Below, piece by piece: positions 1 to 7,663 of a stretch of 64,000 bases of DNA; the first letter of the stretch is position 1; each line of letters starts with the position of its first letter. The position numbers were made by a program, and so were the translations under genes. The DNA is from Eubacterium sp. GTDB lineage: Bacteria; Bacillota; Clostridia; Lachnospirales; Lachnospiraceae. The stretch is from assembly GCA_017477505.1 (NCBI GenBank), contig JAFUVQ010000015.1, positions 150,192 to 214,191 on the forward strand, read 5' to 3'. Under the pieces are notes generated by a model, which was given only the letters and a program-made list of their open reading frames with translations, searched no databases and was not told the DNA's origin.

Positions 1-2
1 TA

Positions 3-689
3 CCGGCCCTTAAGTATTTTGGAATCAGCAGAGTAGATATGATATTCATTTCCCATTCGGATAAGGATCATATCAGTGGGATAGAAGAGCTTGTCAGCAA
101 CAGAGAATTGACCGGAATCAGTGTATCACAGATTGCAGTGTCAAAGGGTGTTGAGATGGATGAAGCCCTCCGGAATATTAATATCCTGGCATATCCGGTG
201 GATGGAGATAAAAATGCCTTTGCACATCCGGTGGATGGAGAAGAAAAAGGCTTCGTATATCTGGGAGCAGGAGATGAAGTAAGTAAGGGGAGGATAAAAT
301 TTACTTTTGTATACCCCACCGGCGACGAAGCAGAGCATAAGGGAAATGAGTATTCTCTTGTAGGTTTCATGGAGTTTGGTAATCTGGAAGTGATTTTCCC
401 CGGGGACATCGGAGAGGAGGCAGAGGGGAGAATAGTTACATCAGACCTGGCGAAACAAGTGCTTGCCGGGAGTGACTCAGAGATCAGGATTCTTGCCTGC
501 CCGCACCACGGTTCAAAGTATTCCTCATCAGATGATTTTATCAATCTGGCAGACCCGGATATGGTCGTAATATCCTGCGGCGCCCATAATATGTATGGGC
601 ATCCTGCTCCTGAAACTTTGGATCGTTACCTTGCTCATAACTGTACAATTTATCGTACCGATCTGAACGGAGCGGTACTGATTGAGTAG
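3..689 (+). CDS. comEC: ComEC-type DNA uptake protein, C-terminal metallo-beta-lactamase domain (5' truncated by window edge)
   Basis: The open frame runs in from before the window. Residues upstream of the first ATG (position 39) read like the usual ComEC lead-in to the metal site (KYFGISRVDMIF), so the ATG is probably not the real start. The metallo-beta-lactamase signature HSDKDH follows. PHHGSKYSSS and the terminal YGHPAPETLDRY and YRTDLNGAV match the end of ComEC proteins. ComEC is the inner-membrane channel that takes single-stranded DNA into the cytoplasm during natural transformation, and this C-terminal domain is thought to act on DNA. An 11-residue segment is repeated in tandem inside the domain. 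A comEA-like gene lies about 17.6 kb downstream. A stand-alone beta-lactamase-fold protein cannot be excluded without the upstream sequence. Confidence 0.82.
   Translation, partial: PALKYFGISRVDMIFISHSDKDHISGIEELVSNRELTGISVSQIAVSKGVEMDEALRNINILAYPVDGDKNAFAHPVDGEEKGFVYLGAGDEVSKGRIKFTFVYPTGDEAEHKGNEYSLVGFMEFGNLEVIFPGDIGEEAEGRIVTSDLAKQVLAGSDSEIRILACPHHGSKYSSSDDFINLADPDMVVISCGAHNMYGHPAPETLDRYLAHNCTIYRTDLNGAVLIE
189..254 (+). repeat. 33-bp tandem duplication inside comEC
   Basis: Two adjacent 33-bp copies (189-221 and 222-254) share CATCCGGTGGATGGAGA-like sequence. They encode AYPVDGDKNAF and AHPVDGEEKGF, so the frame is kept. The repeat lies in a loop after the metal-binding motif. Confidence 0.75.
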
Positions 690-833
690 ATTTCGCGGGC
701 AACATGTTTTATTCCGGAATGGCAGGATGTTATGTTAACAGATTTTTATGAAATTATGTTGTAAATACAGTGATTTTATGTTTAAATCAGAAATGGAAAA
801 GGTGTTTTTTACAACTAAAAAGGAGGTGTTACT

Positions 834-1562
834 TTGGAGAGCATGAAGAAGTATCTTGCGGAGTTTATCGGGACATTCACCCTGGTATTTGTGGGGTGCG
901 GAACTGCGATGCTGGTAGGATGTGATTCGGAAAATGGCGGTGGCTATATACTTACAGCTTTTGCTTTCGGACTTGCGATAGTTATGATGGCATATGGCGT
1001 GGGTAATATTTCCGGAGGACATGTGAATCCTGCTGTTTCGCTGGGAGTTCTTCTAAGTGGAGGTATGACGGTTGTTGATTTCTGTGGATATGTAATCGCA
1101 CAGATAATCGGTGCATTTGTCGGATCTCTTGCATTATCCGGAATCTTCTCCATGGGAAATGTAACTGATAAGACCGGAGGTCTTGGAACAAATGGCCTGG
1201 CAAATATTAACAACAGTATCGGGGCAGGACTTATCATTGAGATAATCCTTACATTTCTTTTTGTTATCCTTATACTCGGGGTTACATCAAAGAATCAGTC
1301 ACACGGATCATTTGGCGGTCTTATTATAGGACTTACCCTTGTTGGTATTCATATAATCGGTATCGGACTTACCGGAACAAGTGTTAATCCGGCAAGAAGT
1401 CTCGGTCCTGCGATTGTATGTGCTATGCAGGGAAATACAGCTCCGATTTCTGTAGTATGGGTATTCATAGTTGCTCCTATGATCGGTGCGGCACTGGCGG
1501 CTTTCTGCTACAAGTTCCTTGAAGGCGGCAGGCAAAATGATCAGAACAGTCTGGCAAAGTAA
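834..1562 (+). CDS. aqpZ: Aquaporin (MIP family, AqpZ-like water channel)
   Basis: This 242-residue membrane protein belongs to the major intrinsic protein family, which allows passive flow of water or small solutes across the membrane. Both half-channel NPA motifs are intact: SGGHVNPAVSLG near residue 65 and GTSVNPARSLGPA near residue 187. The hydrophobic profile fits six membrane spans, and the length is typical. The second motif (SVNPARSLGPA) is closer to water-selective AqpZ than to glycerol facilitators, which usually have NPARDFGP. The start is TTG at 834, because AGGAGG at 821-826 is 7 bases upstream; the in-frame ATG at 843 is too far away. The gene stands alone and ends at a strong hairpin shared with rpsT on the other strand. 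Confidence 0.92.
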   Translation: MESMKKYLAEFIGTFTLVFVGCGTAMLVGCDSENGGGYILTAFAFGLAIVMMAYGVGNISGGHVNPAVSLGVLLSGGMTVVDFCGYVIAQIIGAFVGSLALSGIFSMGNVTDKTGGLGTNGLANINNSIGAGLIIEIILTFLFVILILGVTSKNQSHGSFGGLIIGLTLVGIHIIGIGLTGTSVNPARSLGPAIVCAMQGNTAPISVVWVFIVAPMIGAALAAFCYKFLEGGRQNDQNSLAK

Positions 1563-1580
1563 AATGAATATATGCTCATA

Positions 1581-1627
1581 AAAAAATGGGATGGATATCT
1601 CTGAAAGAGAAGTCCATCCCATTTTTT
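1581..1627. terminator. Bidirectional intrinsic terminator between aqpZ and rpsT
   Basis: A perfect 15-bp stem (left arm 1581-1595 AAAAAATGGGATGGA, right arm 1613-1627) has A-run and T-run flanks. It can therefore stop transcription from both converging genes. Confidence 0.9.
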
Positions 1628-1629
1628 AC

Positions 1630-1656
1630 GTAACAGGAAACTGCGTTTTCTATTAC
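1630..1656. repeat. Imperfect palindrome after terminator, similar to one at 52152
   Basis: GTAACAGGAAACTGC-type sequence followed by TTTTCTATTAC forms an imperfect hairpin. It resembles the perfect palindrome at 52152-52180. In both places it directly follows an intrinsic terminator, so it may be a small dispersed element. Confidence 0.5.
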
Positions 1657-1676
1657 TCAAAACCCGAATTTACGGA

Positions 1677-1940
1677 TTACGCAATCTTATTTACAAGAAG
1701 AGTAAGTCTTGATACTTTTCTTGCAGCTGTATTCTTGTGGTAAACACCCTTAGAAGCAGCTTTGCTGATCTCGCTGATAGCAACCTTAAGAGCTGCTTCA
1801 GCTTCAGCCTTGTCGCCTGCAGCGGCAGCAGCTTCAACCTTCTTTGTAAGTGTCTTAACCTTTGACTTGATGCTCTTGTTTCTGAATTCCTTCTTCTTTG
1901 ATACAAGGATTCTCTTCTTTGCTGATTTGATATTAGCCAC
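1677..1940 (-). CDS. rpsT: 30S ribosomal protein S20
   Basis: S20 is a primary-binding protein of the 30S subunit that contacts 16S rRNA. The sequence begins (V/M)ANIKSAKKRILVSKKKE and is basic and helical, as expected for the family. The start is taken as GTG at 1940 rather than the longer frame opening at 2018: GGAGGG lies just upstream of the GTG, and the resulting 87 residues are the normal S20 length. The extra N-terminal residues of the longer frame (WQLRNCIKNVLL) do not look like S20. The gene is monocistronic on the minus strand. It has a predicted promoter at 2158-2186 and a leader of roughly 200 nt with several hairpins. Confidence 0.97.
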   Translation of the reverse strand: MANIKSAKKRILVSKKKEFRNKSIKSKVKTLTKKVEAAAAAGDKAEAEAALKVAISEISKAASKGVYHKNTAARKVSRLTLLVNKIA

Positions 1941-2152
1941 AGCTTTTCCCTCCGATTTTTGAAAAATTGTTATTAATAACAATACATTTTTAATGCAGTT
2001 CCTTAATTGCCAAGACACGTTCGGCTCTCGCCGGGCAGAACACGCACTATTGTATTATTTTAGTTTCTGATTACTTCTAAATGAAACAATATATGTGCAG
2101 CCGGTACATATGACGTTTCATATTAGAAAATGCGTTTAATTCCAAAACGCAC
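1941..2152 (-). promoter_or_regulatory. Long structured 5' leader of rpsT
   Basis: On the minus strand the roughly 200-nt leader contains, in order, a TGCGTTT/AAACGCA hairpin, an ATGAAAC/GTTTCAT hairpin with an inner CATATGT/ACATAT pairing, and a compact hairpin at 2016-2044 with GGC-GAGA-GCC at its tip. Such a leader is compatible with S20 autoregulation, but that is inference; no Rfam family is assigned here. Confidence 0.5.
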
Positions 2153-2157
2153 AGAAT

Positions 2158-2186
2158 ATACTAGCAAAGTAATTCATTTAAGTCAA
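2158..2186 (-). promoter_or_regulatory. rpsT promoter
   Basis: On the minus strand TTGACT (2181-2186) and TAGTAT (2158-2163) are separated by exactly 17 bp, giving a sigma-A-type promoter reading toward rpsT. Confidence 0.75.
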
Positions 2187-2196
2187 GAAATATTTG

Positions 2197-3972
2197 TCAA
2201 TACCCCTCACTATCTCCGAAATAGCATTCCTCGCAGTAGTTGAACATGCTTCCTATAGGCAGTTCCTTACCGCAGATGCGACAGTGGAGTATGTATTCTT
2301 CTTTGTTTTCCAGCATCAGTTCACTTATTCTGTCACAGATTGCGCGGCGGCGTTTCATGCTGTCATCAGGAATTCCTATACGGCGCAGCAGCTGATGTCT
2401 TATGTCATATGCCTTATATTCAAGTTCACAGTCCTTAAGGGTTTCAGTGCCAAATGACGGGAGGGGAACCATGCGGTCCTCCATTATCGCCTTGGCGCAT
2501 TTTACGAAATATCCCACGAGTTCGTTTGATTTGGTGTCAACGGGGCAGGTGATAAGGTCATATACAAGATTTCTGTTCTCTTCGAGTCCCTTTATATTTT
2601 TGAGGCTTCGCAGAAGAAATTCCGCTTCCTGTACATTTTCTCTTACGAAACCGTCATTTCTCCTGGCCTTCTGCCATGCTTTAAGCAGCAGCGGGAGAGG
2701 ATAGGAAGTATCAAGAACTTCTCTCGGAAATGCAATGCAGGATGCCTGTATGCTTTTCACGGTTCTGCCGAGTTTTGCATCTATAAGAGGTGCATCCGAC
2801 ATGGAGAGAACTTCGCCGTATTCGTTGAGACCGTATCGTCCGGCACGTCCGCCGATCTGGTTTACTTCAGAAGTGGTCAGAGTTCGGAACTGTCTTCCGT
2901 CATATTTCTCTATTTCGGTAAATATAACTCTTTTGATAGGAAGCGAGATTCCCATTCCTATGGCGTCTGTTGCAACTACCATATTTGTATCACCGTTGAG
3001 AAACTTTCTCACTTCATTTCTTCTTGCTTCGGGTGGCAGGGCACCATATATAACGCTTGCCTTGAAACCGTTCTTTTCAAGAAGTGCGGTAGTGGACAGG
3101 ACGCTTTTCCTTGAGAAGCAGATGAGTGCATCTCCCGGCCTCAGATCCTCGTAGCCCTTGATCTCTCCGCCGAAATAGAGGGGAGAAAGTCTTTCATGGT
3201 TAACCGTGTATGACGGAGAACCGAAGGAGGCTACAAGCTTCTTTATATATGAAAGAGCCTCCGGAGCCATGCAGATATGTACAATATCAGCATCAACGAG
3301 GCAGATGGCCTTAAGCCACGCCGAACCTCTGAAAGGGTCTGCTATAAGCTGGGCTTCGTCGATTACCGCAGTCTTATAATGCTTTCTGAAATCGCAGAGC
3401 TCAATTGTAGAAGATACTACTTCGGCTCCTTCGGTTATCAGGGATTCCTCGCCTGTTACCATGCTGCAGGGTACACCCGAAGCATTCATCTTATCATACA
3501 TTTCCAGGGCAAGAAGCCTGAGGGGACCAAGATAGGTTCCGGGCGTATTTTTCTTCATATCCTCAATGGCATCATAGGTTTTTCCACTGTTGGTAGGACC
3601 TACGTGGAAGATGAATGTACGTTTCAGCTTCTTAGCCTTCTCTATATACATGTCAGGAGAGTATTGTTCATAAAGAAGTGATATCTCATCGATGAGAATG
3701 TTTTCTTCTTCCTCCTGTTTTTTCTTTTCCAGATACTGGGTTATAGCCTGATAATGAAGAGCCTTCTCTATCTTTCGCATTGACCATACCTGGGTACTTC
3801 GCCTGTTTCCGTTTTTGTCCATGTAGTACCTGGTCTGAGGTGCCGGGAAACATCGCCTTATCATGCTGGTCGGAATACCGTATGTATCTGAAATCTCCTT
3901 CAGAGTCATCGTTTCTTCATTTTGAGCTATATTATTGCCGGGTTTTCTTTTTTTTCTGTAATTTCTGCTCAT
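2197..3972 (-). CDS. Suv3-like ATP-dependent RNA helicase with C-terminal zinc ribbon
   Basis: This 591-residue protein is a superfamily 2 helicase closely resembling Suv3, best known from the mitochondrial RNA degradosome. Walker A is HVGPTNSGKTYDAI (residues about 123-136), the wording typical of Suv3. Walker B is DEAQ (205-208), followed by IADPFRGSAW, again Suv3-like. QIGGRAGRYG is motif VI. The N-terminus (about 22-45) looks like a small helix-turn-helix (LKEISDTYGIPTSMIRR), and the C-terminus has four cysteines in CRICG...CEEC, probably a zinc ribbon. ATP-driven RNA unwinding is expected; the substrate is unknown. A promoter candidate lies at 4026-4054, divergent from holA. The Shine-Dalgarno signal before the ATG is weak. 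Confidence 0.85.
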   Translation of the reverse strand: MSRNYRKKRKPGNNIAQNEETMTLKEISDTYGIPTSMIRRCFPAPQTRYYMDKNGNRRSTQVWSMRKIEKALHYQAITQYLEKKKQEEEENILIDEISLLYEQYSPDMYIEKAKKLKRTFIFHVGPTNSGKTYDAIEDMKKNTPGTYLGPLRLLALEMYDKMNASGVPCSMVTGEESLITEGAEVVSSTIELCDFRKHYKTAVIDEAQLIADPFRGSAWLKAICLVDADIVHICMAPEALSYIKKLVASFGSPSYTVNHERLSPLYFGGEIKGYEDLRPGDALICFSRKSVLSTTALLEKNGFKASVIYGALPPEARRNEVRKFLNGDTNMVVATDAIGMGISLPIKRVIFTEIEKYDGRQFRTLTTSEVNQIGGRAGRYGLNEYGEVLSMSDAPLIDAKLGRTVKSIQASCIAFPREVLDTSYPLPLLLKAWQKARRNDGFVRENVQEAEFLLRSLKNIKGLEENRNLVYDLITCPVDTKSNELVGYFVKCAKAIMEDRMVPLPSFGTETLKDCELEYKAYDIRHQLLRRIGIPDDSMKRRRAICDRISELMLENKEEYILHCRICGKELPIGSMFNYCEECYFGDSEGY

Positions 3973-4025
3973 TTACTGTTCTTTCGTTCGATATAAAATG
4001 TACTTATTGAAACACATATTTAATT

Positions 4026-4054
4026 AATGTAACATTACTTCGTTTCAGTTTCAA
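4026..4054 (-). promoter_or_regulatory. Candidate promoter of the Suv3-like helicase
   Basis: On the minus strand TTGAAA (4049-4054), a 17-bp spacer and TACATT (4026-4031) read toward the helicase. Confidence 0.5.
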
Positions 4055-4082
4055 GAAAAAGAATGCAAGCGGACCCGAAATT

Positions 4083-4091
4083 TGATACAAT
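4083..4091 (+). promoter_or_regulatory. Extended -10 promoter candidate for holA
   Basis: TGATACAAT is an extended -10 (TGN-TACAAT) about 64 bp before the holA start. No convincing -35 box is visible. Confidence 0.4.
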
Positions 4092-4154
4092 CATGTAGCA
4101 TGAGGCAGTACCGGACAAGGTATATTCCGGCAAGACTGATATGGAGAGATATAA

Positions 4155-5165
4155 ATGGCAGCAAAAAAAGCAAAAGGACCCGGTCCTATCGAGACGGTAA
4201 ATGAACATATAGAAAAGGGAGAGTACAGCAGGGTATATCTTTTTACAGGACCTGAGGACTATCTGCTTTCTCAGTTCAGAGAGAAAATGATAGCGGCACT
4301 TACTGATGGCGATGACATGAATATGGTACGTCTGGGCAAGAAATCCGTGGATGTTAAGACCATAATAGAAGAAGCAAGCACTCTTCCTTTCTTTGCGGAC
4401 AAGAGAGTGGTGGTTGTTACTGACAGTGATCTCTTCAAGTCAGCACAGGATGAACTGGCGGAGTTTATGGGTAATATTCCGGATTCGGCGGTACTCATTT
4501 TCTCGGAGAAAAATGTAGACAGGAAATTTAAACTCTATAAGGCAGTGGCAAAGTATGGTACGGTTCTTGACTTCGAAACGCCGGACGCGGATTCTCTTGT
4601 CAAATGGATCGCAAAGCTGTTCGGGGATGCCGGACTTAAGACAGATAAGACTGCTGCAGGCAGGATAGTAGAGGCTGCCGGGCAGGATATGACAGCCATA
4701 TCAAATGAGGTCGAGAAACTTATAAGCTATTGCAAAGAGAAAGGGGCTGTAACTCTGGATGATGTCAACAACCTGTGCGTAAATGATGCGGAGGATAAGG
4801 TTTTTGACATGGTTGACGCCATATCCAATCATGACACTGACAAAGTGCTGAGACTTTATTCGGATCTTCTTGCCCTCAAGGAGGCGCCTGTTAAGATACT
4901 GGCACTTATAAATCTGCATTATATGCGTCTGGCAACGATAAAGAGCATGCAGAAGGATGGCGCCGAAAGAGGAGAGATAGCAAAACTTGCCAAGGTTCCG
5001 CCATTCGTACTTGGGAAATATACTTCTCAGACACGGAATTATGAGTACAAGGAACTGCTGGAAATACTCGATCAGTGTCAGGAGACAGGAAGGATTCTGA
5101 GGTCGGTAAATACCAACAAAGACAGGGCACTGGAGCTCTTTATTCTGAGGCTTTGTGAGAGTTAA
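4155..5165 (+). CDS. holA: DNA polymerase III subunit delta
   Basis: HolA is the clamp-loader subunit that opens the beta sliding clamp during chromosome replication. The 336-residue sequence has the family N-terminus (RVYLFTGPEDYLLSQFREK), a degenerate AAA+ core and the C-terminal helical collar with ALINLHYMRL and LILRLCES. Length is normal. The start has GGAGAG a few bases upstream. In many Firmicutes holA sits just after comEC and before rpsT. Here the same set (comEC, rpsT, holA) is kept together, but with an aquaporin and a helicase inserted. Confidence 0.93.
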   Translation: MAAKKAKGPGPIETVNEHIEKGEYSRVYLFTGPEDYLLSQFREKMIAALTDGDDMNMVRLGKKSVDVKTIIEEASTLPFFADKRVVVVTDSDLFKSAQDELAEFMGNIPDSAVLIFSEKNVDRKFKLYKAVAKYGTVLDFETPDADSLVKWIAKLFGDAGLKTDKTAAGRIVEAAGQDMTAISNEVEKLISYCKEKGAVTLDDVNNLCVNDAEDKVFDMVDAISNHDTDKVLRLYSDLLALKEAPVKILALINLHYMRLATIKSMQKDGAERGEIAKLAKVPPFVLGKYTSQTRNYEYKELLEILDQCQETGRILRSVNTNKDRALELFILRLCES

Positions 5166-5195
5166 AGTGTATGAATATCGTGACTTCACACTCTC

Positions 5196-5224
5196 TTGTA
5201 ATAATCTGTAAACCATGATAAAAT
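5196..5224 (+). promoter_or_regulatory. glgB promoter candidate
   Basis: TTGTAA (5196-5201) and TAAAAT (5219-5224) are spaced by 17 bp, about 45 bp before the glgB start. Confidence 0.6.
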
Positions 5225-5268
5225 GAAATCATATATGGGGAAAAAACTGGAATTGGAGGTTTACCTGA

Positions 5269-7521
5269 ATGAATGAAAAGCTACATAACTGGATTAACTG
5301 GATTCTTTACGATGAGCTGATAGACGGAAAGATCAATGCTCCGAAGCATCTTCTCGGTAACCATGATTATGGTGACGGACAGGTTATTACTTGCTATAAG
5401 CCACATTCTGAATCAGTATCCATCAAGACTCCGAAGGGTAAGACGCTTACTCCTATGGAGAAGATCAACGATGCCGGATTCTACGGCATATATTTCCCAA
5501 AGAAGAAGATAAACGGCACTGCATACAGATTCGTTACAAATTATTATGACGGAACTACCGTTGAAAGTGCGGACTGCTATGCATTTGACGGTCAGTTCAC
5601 TGACTATGATGCCTATCTTTTTGCAGAGGGCAAAAATTACGATATTTATGAAAAAATGGGTGCTCATCCGATGACCATAGATGGTGTCAAGGGTACATAC
5701 TTCGCTGTATGGGCTCCTGATGCAAGACGTGTTTCGGTTGTTGGTGACTTTAATATGTGGGACGGCGCTCTTAATCCTATGCAGATTCATCCTGCATCGG
5801 GCGTTTATGAACTCTTCATCCCTGATGTAAATCCGGGTGCGGTTTATAAATATCAGATTCTCACCAGATACGGTGATATTCTTTATAAGGCCGATCCATA
5901 TGGTAACTACAATCAGGTGAGACCTGACAATGCCAATATAGTTGCAGATATTTCCGGTTATGCATGGACTGATAAGACATGGATGGAAAACCGTTCCAAA
6001 ACCAGAAGAGTTGACAGAATGAAACAGCCTATGTCCATCTATGAGTGCCATCTCGGTTCATGGAAGAAGAAGATAGAAGATTCGGATTTTGGCTTCTATA
6101 ACTACAGAGAACTTGCCAAGATGCTTGGCGATTATCTGAAGGAGATGGGTTATACCCATATTGAATTACTCGGAATCGCAGAATATCCTTTCGATGGGTC
6201 CTGGGGATATCAGGTAACGAATTATTTTGCACCTACTTCACGTTACGGCAAGCCGGACGATTTCATGTACTTTGTTGATTATATGCATAAGCAGGGTATA
6301 GGCGTTATACTTGACTGGGTACCGGCACATTTCCCGAGAGATGCACACGGACTCGGACGTTTTGATGGTATGCCGCTTTATGAGCATGCAGATCCGAGAA
6401 AAGGTGAGCATCCTGACTGGGGTACATATATATTTGATTATGGCAGAAATGAAGTAGCCAACTTCCTTACTTCAAATGCGCTTTTCTGGGTAGAGAAGTT
6501 CCATATCGATGCACTCCGTGTAGATGCTGTTGCATCCATGCTTTATCTGGATTACGGTAAGCAGGATGGCCAGTGGGTTGCCAACAAGGACGGCGGCAAG
6601 GAGAATCTTGAAGCTATAGCACTTCTCCAGAATATCAATACCGTTATGGAAGAGAGAAATCCGGGTGCTTATCTTATAGCAGAAGAGTCAACGGCATGGC
6701 CGGGAGTTACAGCACCTGCATCCATGCAGGGACTTGGATTCCTCTTCAAATGGAATATGGGATGGATGAACGACTTCCTTGAATATATGAAGCTTGATCC
6801 TTACTTCAGAAAGTTCAACCATAACCGCCTTACATTCAGTCTTTCATACGCATATGCGGAGAATTATATCCTTGTTATTTCTCATGACGAGGTTGTTCAT
6901 CTTAAATGTGCTATGCTGAACAAGATGCCGGGACTTGAATTTGATAAATATGCTAATTTAAGAACCGCTTACGGTTTCATGCTCGGTCATCCGGGTAAGA
7001 AGCTCCTCTTCATGGGTCAGGAATTCGCACAGCTCAGAGAGTGGAGTGAGGCCAGAAGTCTTGACTGGTGGCTCCTTGATGAGAATCCGCTCAACAAGAA
7101 GATGCAGGATTACGTGAAGGAACTTAATCATCTTTATACAAAGTATGATGCATGCTACTATAACGACGTTGATCCTATGGGATTTGAATGGACCAAGGTT
7201 GATGATGCAGATTCAGGTATCGTAGCATTTGTAAGAAGAGGTAAGACTTCCAAGGATCAGCTTTTCTTCGTACTTAACTTTGTACCGGTTGAGAGAGAAA
7301 ACTATAAGATAGGCGTTCCTTGCAAGACAAAATTTACTGAAATCCTCTCATCTGATGATGAGAAGTTTGGCGGCCTCGGACGTAATCTCAAGGGTAAGAG
7401 TATTATGGCGGAAGAGGGCGAATGCGACAGAATGGATTATAATATCACCATGAATGTGCCTCCTCTTTCAGTTACGGTATTCAAGTATGATTACAAAGAA
7501 TCCAAGGGGACTAAAAAATAA
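5269..7521 (+). CDS. glgB: 1,4-alpha-glucan branching enzyme (GH13)
   Basis: GlgB makes the alpha-1,6 branches of glycogen by cutting an alpha-1,4 chain and reattaching it. The 750-residue protein has an N-terminal N1-type domain, a CBM48-like domain (GTYFAVWAPDARRVSVVGDFN, about 140-160) and the GH13 barrel. The catalytic residues can be placed: D419 in DALRVDAVASM, E472 in LIAEEST, and D540 in ISHDEVVH. The C-terminal beta domain is complete. GGAGG at 5255-5259 supports the ATG at 5269. glgA is 47 kb away, so the glycogen genes are not in one operon here. A hairpin terminator follows at 7560-7591. Confidence 0.96.
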   Translation: MNEKLHNWINWILYDELIDGKINAPKHLLGNHDYGDGQVITCYKPHSESVSIKTPKGKTLTPMEKINDAGFYGIYFPKKKINGTAYRFVTNYYDGTTVESADCYAFDGQFTDYDAYLFAEGKNYDIYEKMGAHPMTIDGVKGTYFAVWAPDARRVSVVGDFNMWDGALNPMQIHPASGVYELFIPDVNPGAVYKYQILTRYGDILYKADPYGNYNQVRPDNANIVADISGYAWTDKTWMENRSKTRRVDRMKQPMSIYECHLGSWKKKIEDSDFGFYNYRELAKMLGDYLKEMGYTHIELLGIAEYPFDGSWGYQVTNYFAPTSRYGKPDDFMYFVDYMHKQGIGVILDWVPAHFPRDAHGLGRFDGMPLYEHADPRKGEHPDWGTYIFDYGRNEVANFLTSNALFWVEKFHIDALRVDAVASMLYLDYGKQDGQWVANKDGGKENLEAIALLQNINTVMEERNPGAYLIAEESTAWPGVTAPASMQGLGFLFKWNMGWMNDFLEYMKLDPYFRKFNHNRLTFSLSYAYAENYILVISHDEVVHLKCAMLNKMPGLEFDKYANLRTAYGFMLGHPGKKLLFMGQEFAQLREWSEARSLDWWLLDENPLNKKMQDYVKELNHLYTKYDACYYNDVDPMGFEWTKVDDADSGIVAFVRRGKTSKDQLFFVLNFVPVERENYKIGVPCKTKFTEILSSDDEKFGGLGRNLKGKSIMAEEGECDRMDYNITMNVPPLSVTVFKYDYKESKGTKK

Positions 7522-7529
7522 AGCATATG

Positions 7530-7558
7530 TTGATTTTTATAGAAAAATAAACTAAAAT
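7530..7558 (+). promoter_or_regulatory. Promoter candidate immediately before the glgB terminator (reads into putP)
   Basis: TTGATT (7530-7535), a 17-bp spacer and TAAAAT (7553-7558). Transcription would begin inside or at the foot of the hairpin at 7560. Confidence 0.5.
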
Positions 7559-7559
7559 T

Positions 7560-7591
7560 AAGGGGTTGTGGGATGTCTCACAACCCCTTTT
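7560..7591 (+). terminator. Intrinsic terminator after glgB
   Basis: An 11-bp perfect stem (AAGGGGTTGTG at 7560-7570, CACAACCCCTT at 7579-7589) with an 8-nt loop, followed by a short T run. Confidence 0.8.
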
Positions 7592-7624
7592 AAGCTGTAC
7601 GGTTATTCTGTAACCCGACAGCTT
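7592..7624 (+). promoter_or_regulatory. Nested hairpin in the putP leader
   Basis: AAGCTGT (7592-7598) pairs with ACAGCTT (7618-7624), and inner GGTTA (7601-7605) pairs with TAACC (7611-7615). There is no T run, so it is a structured leader element rather than a terminator. Function unknown. Confidence 0.45.
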
Positions 7625-7663
7625 AGGGAAAATGAACCAAATAGTAGTAGGAGGAACTAAAAA

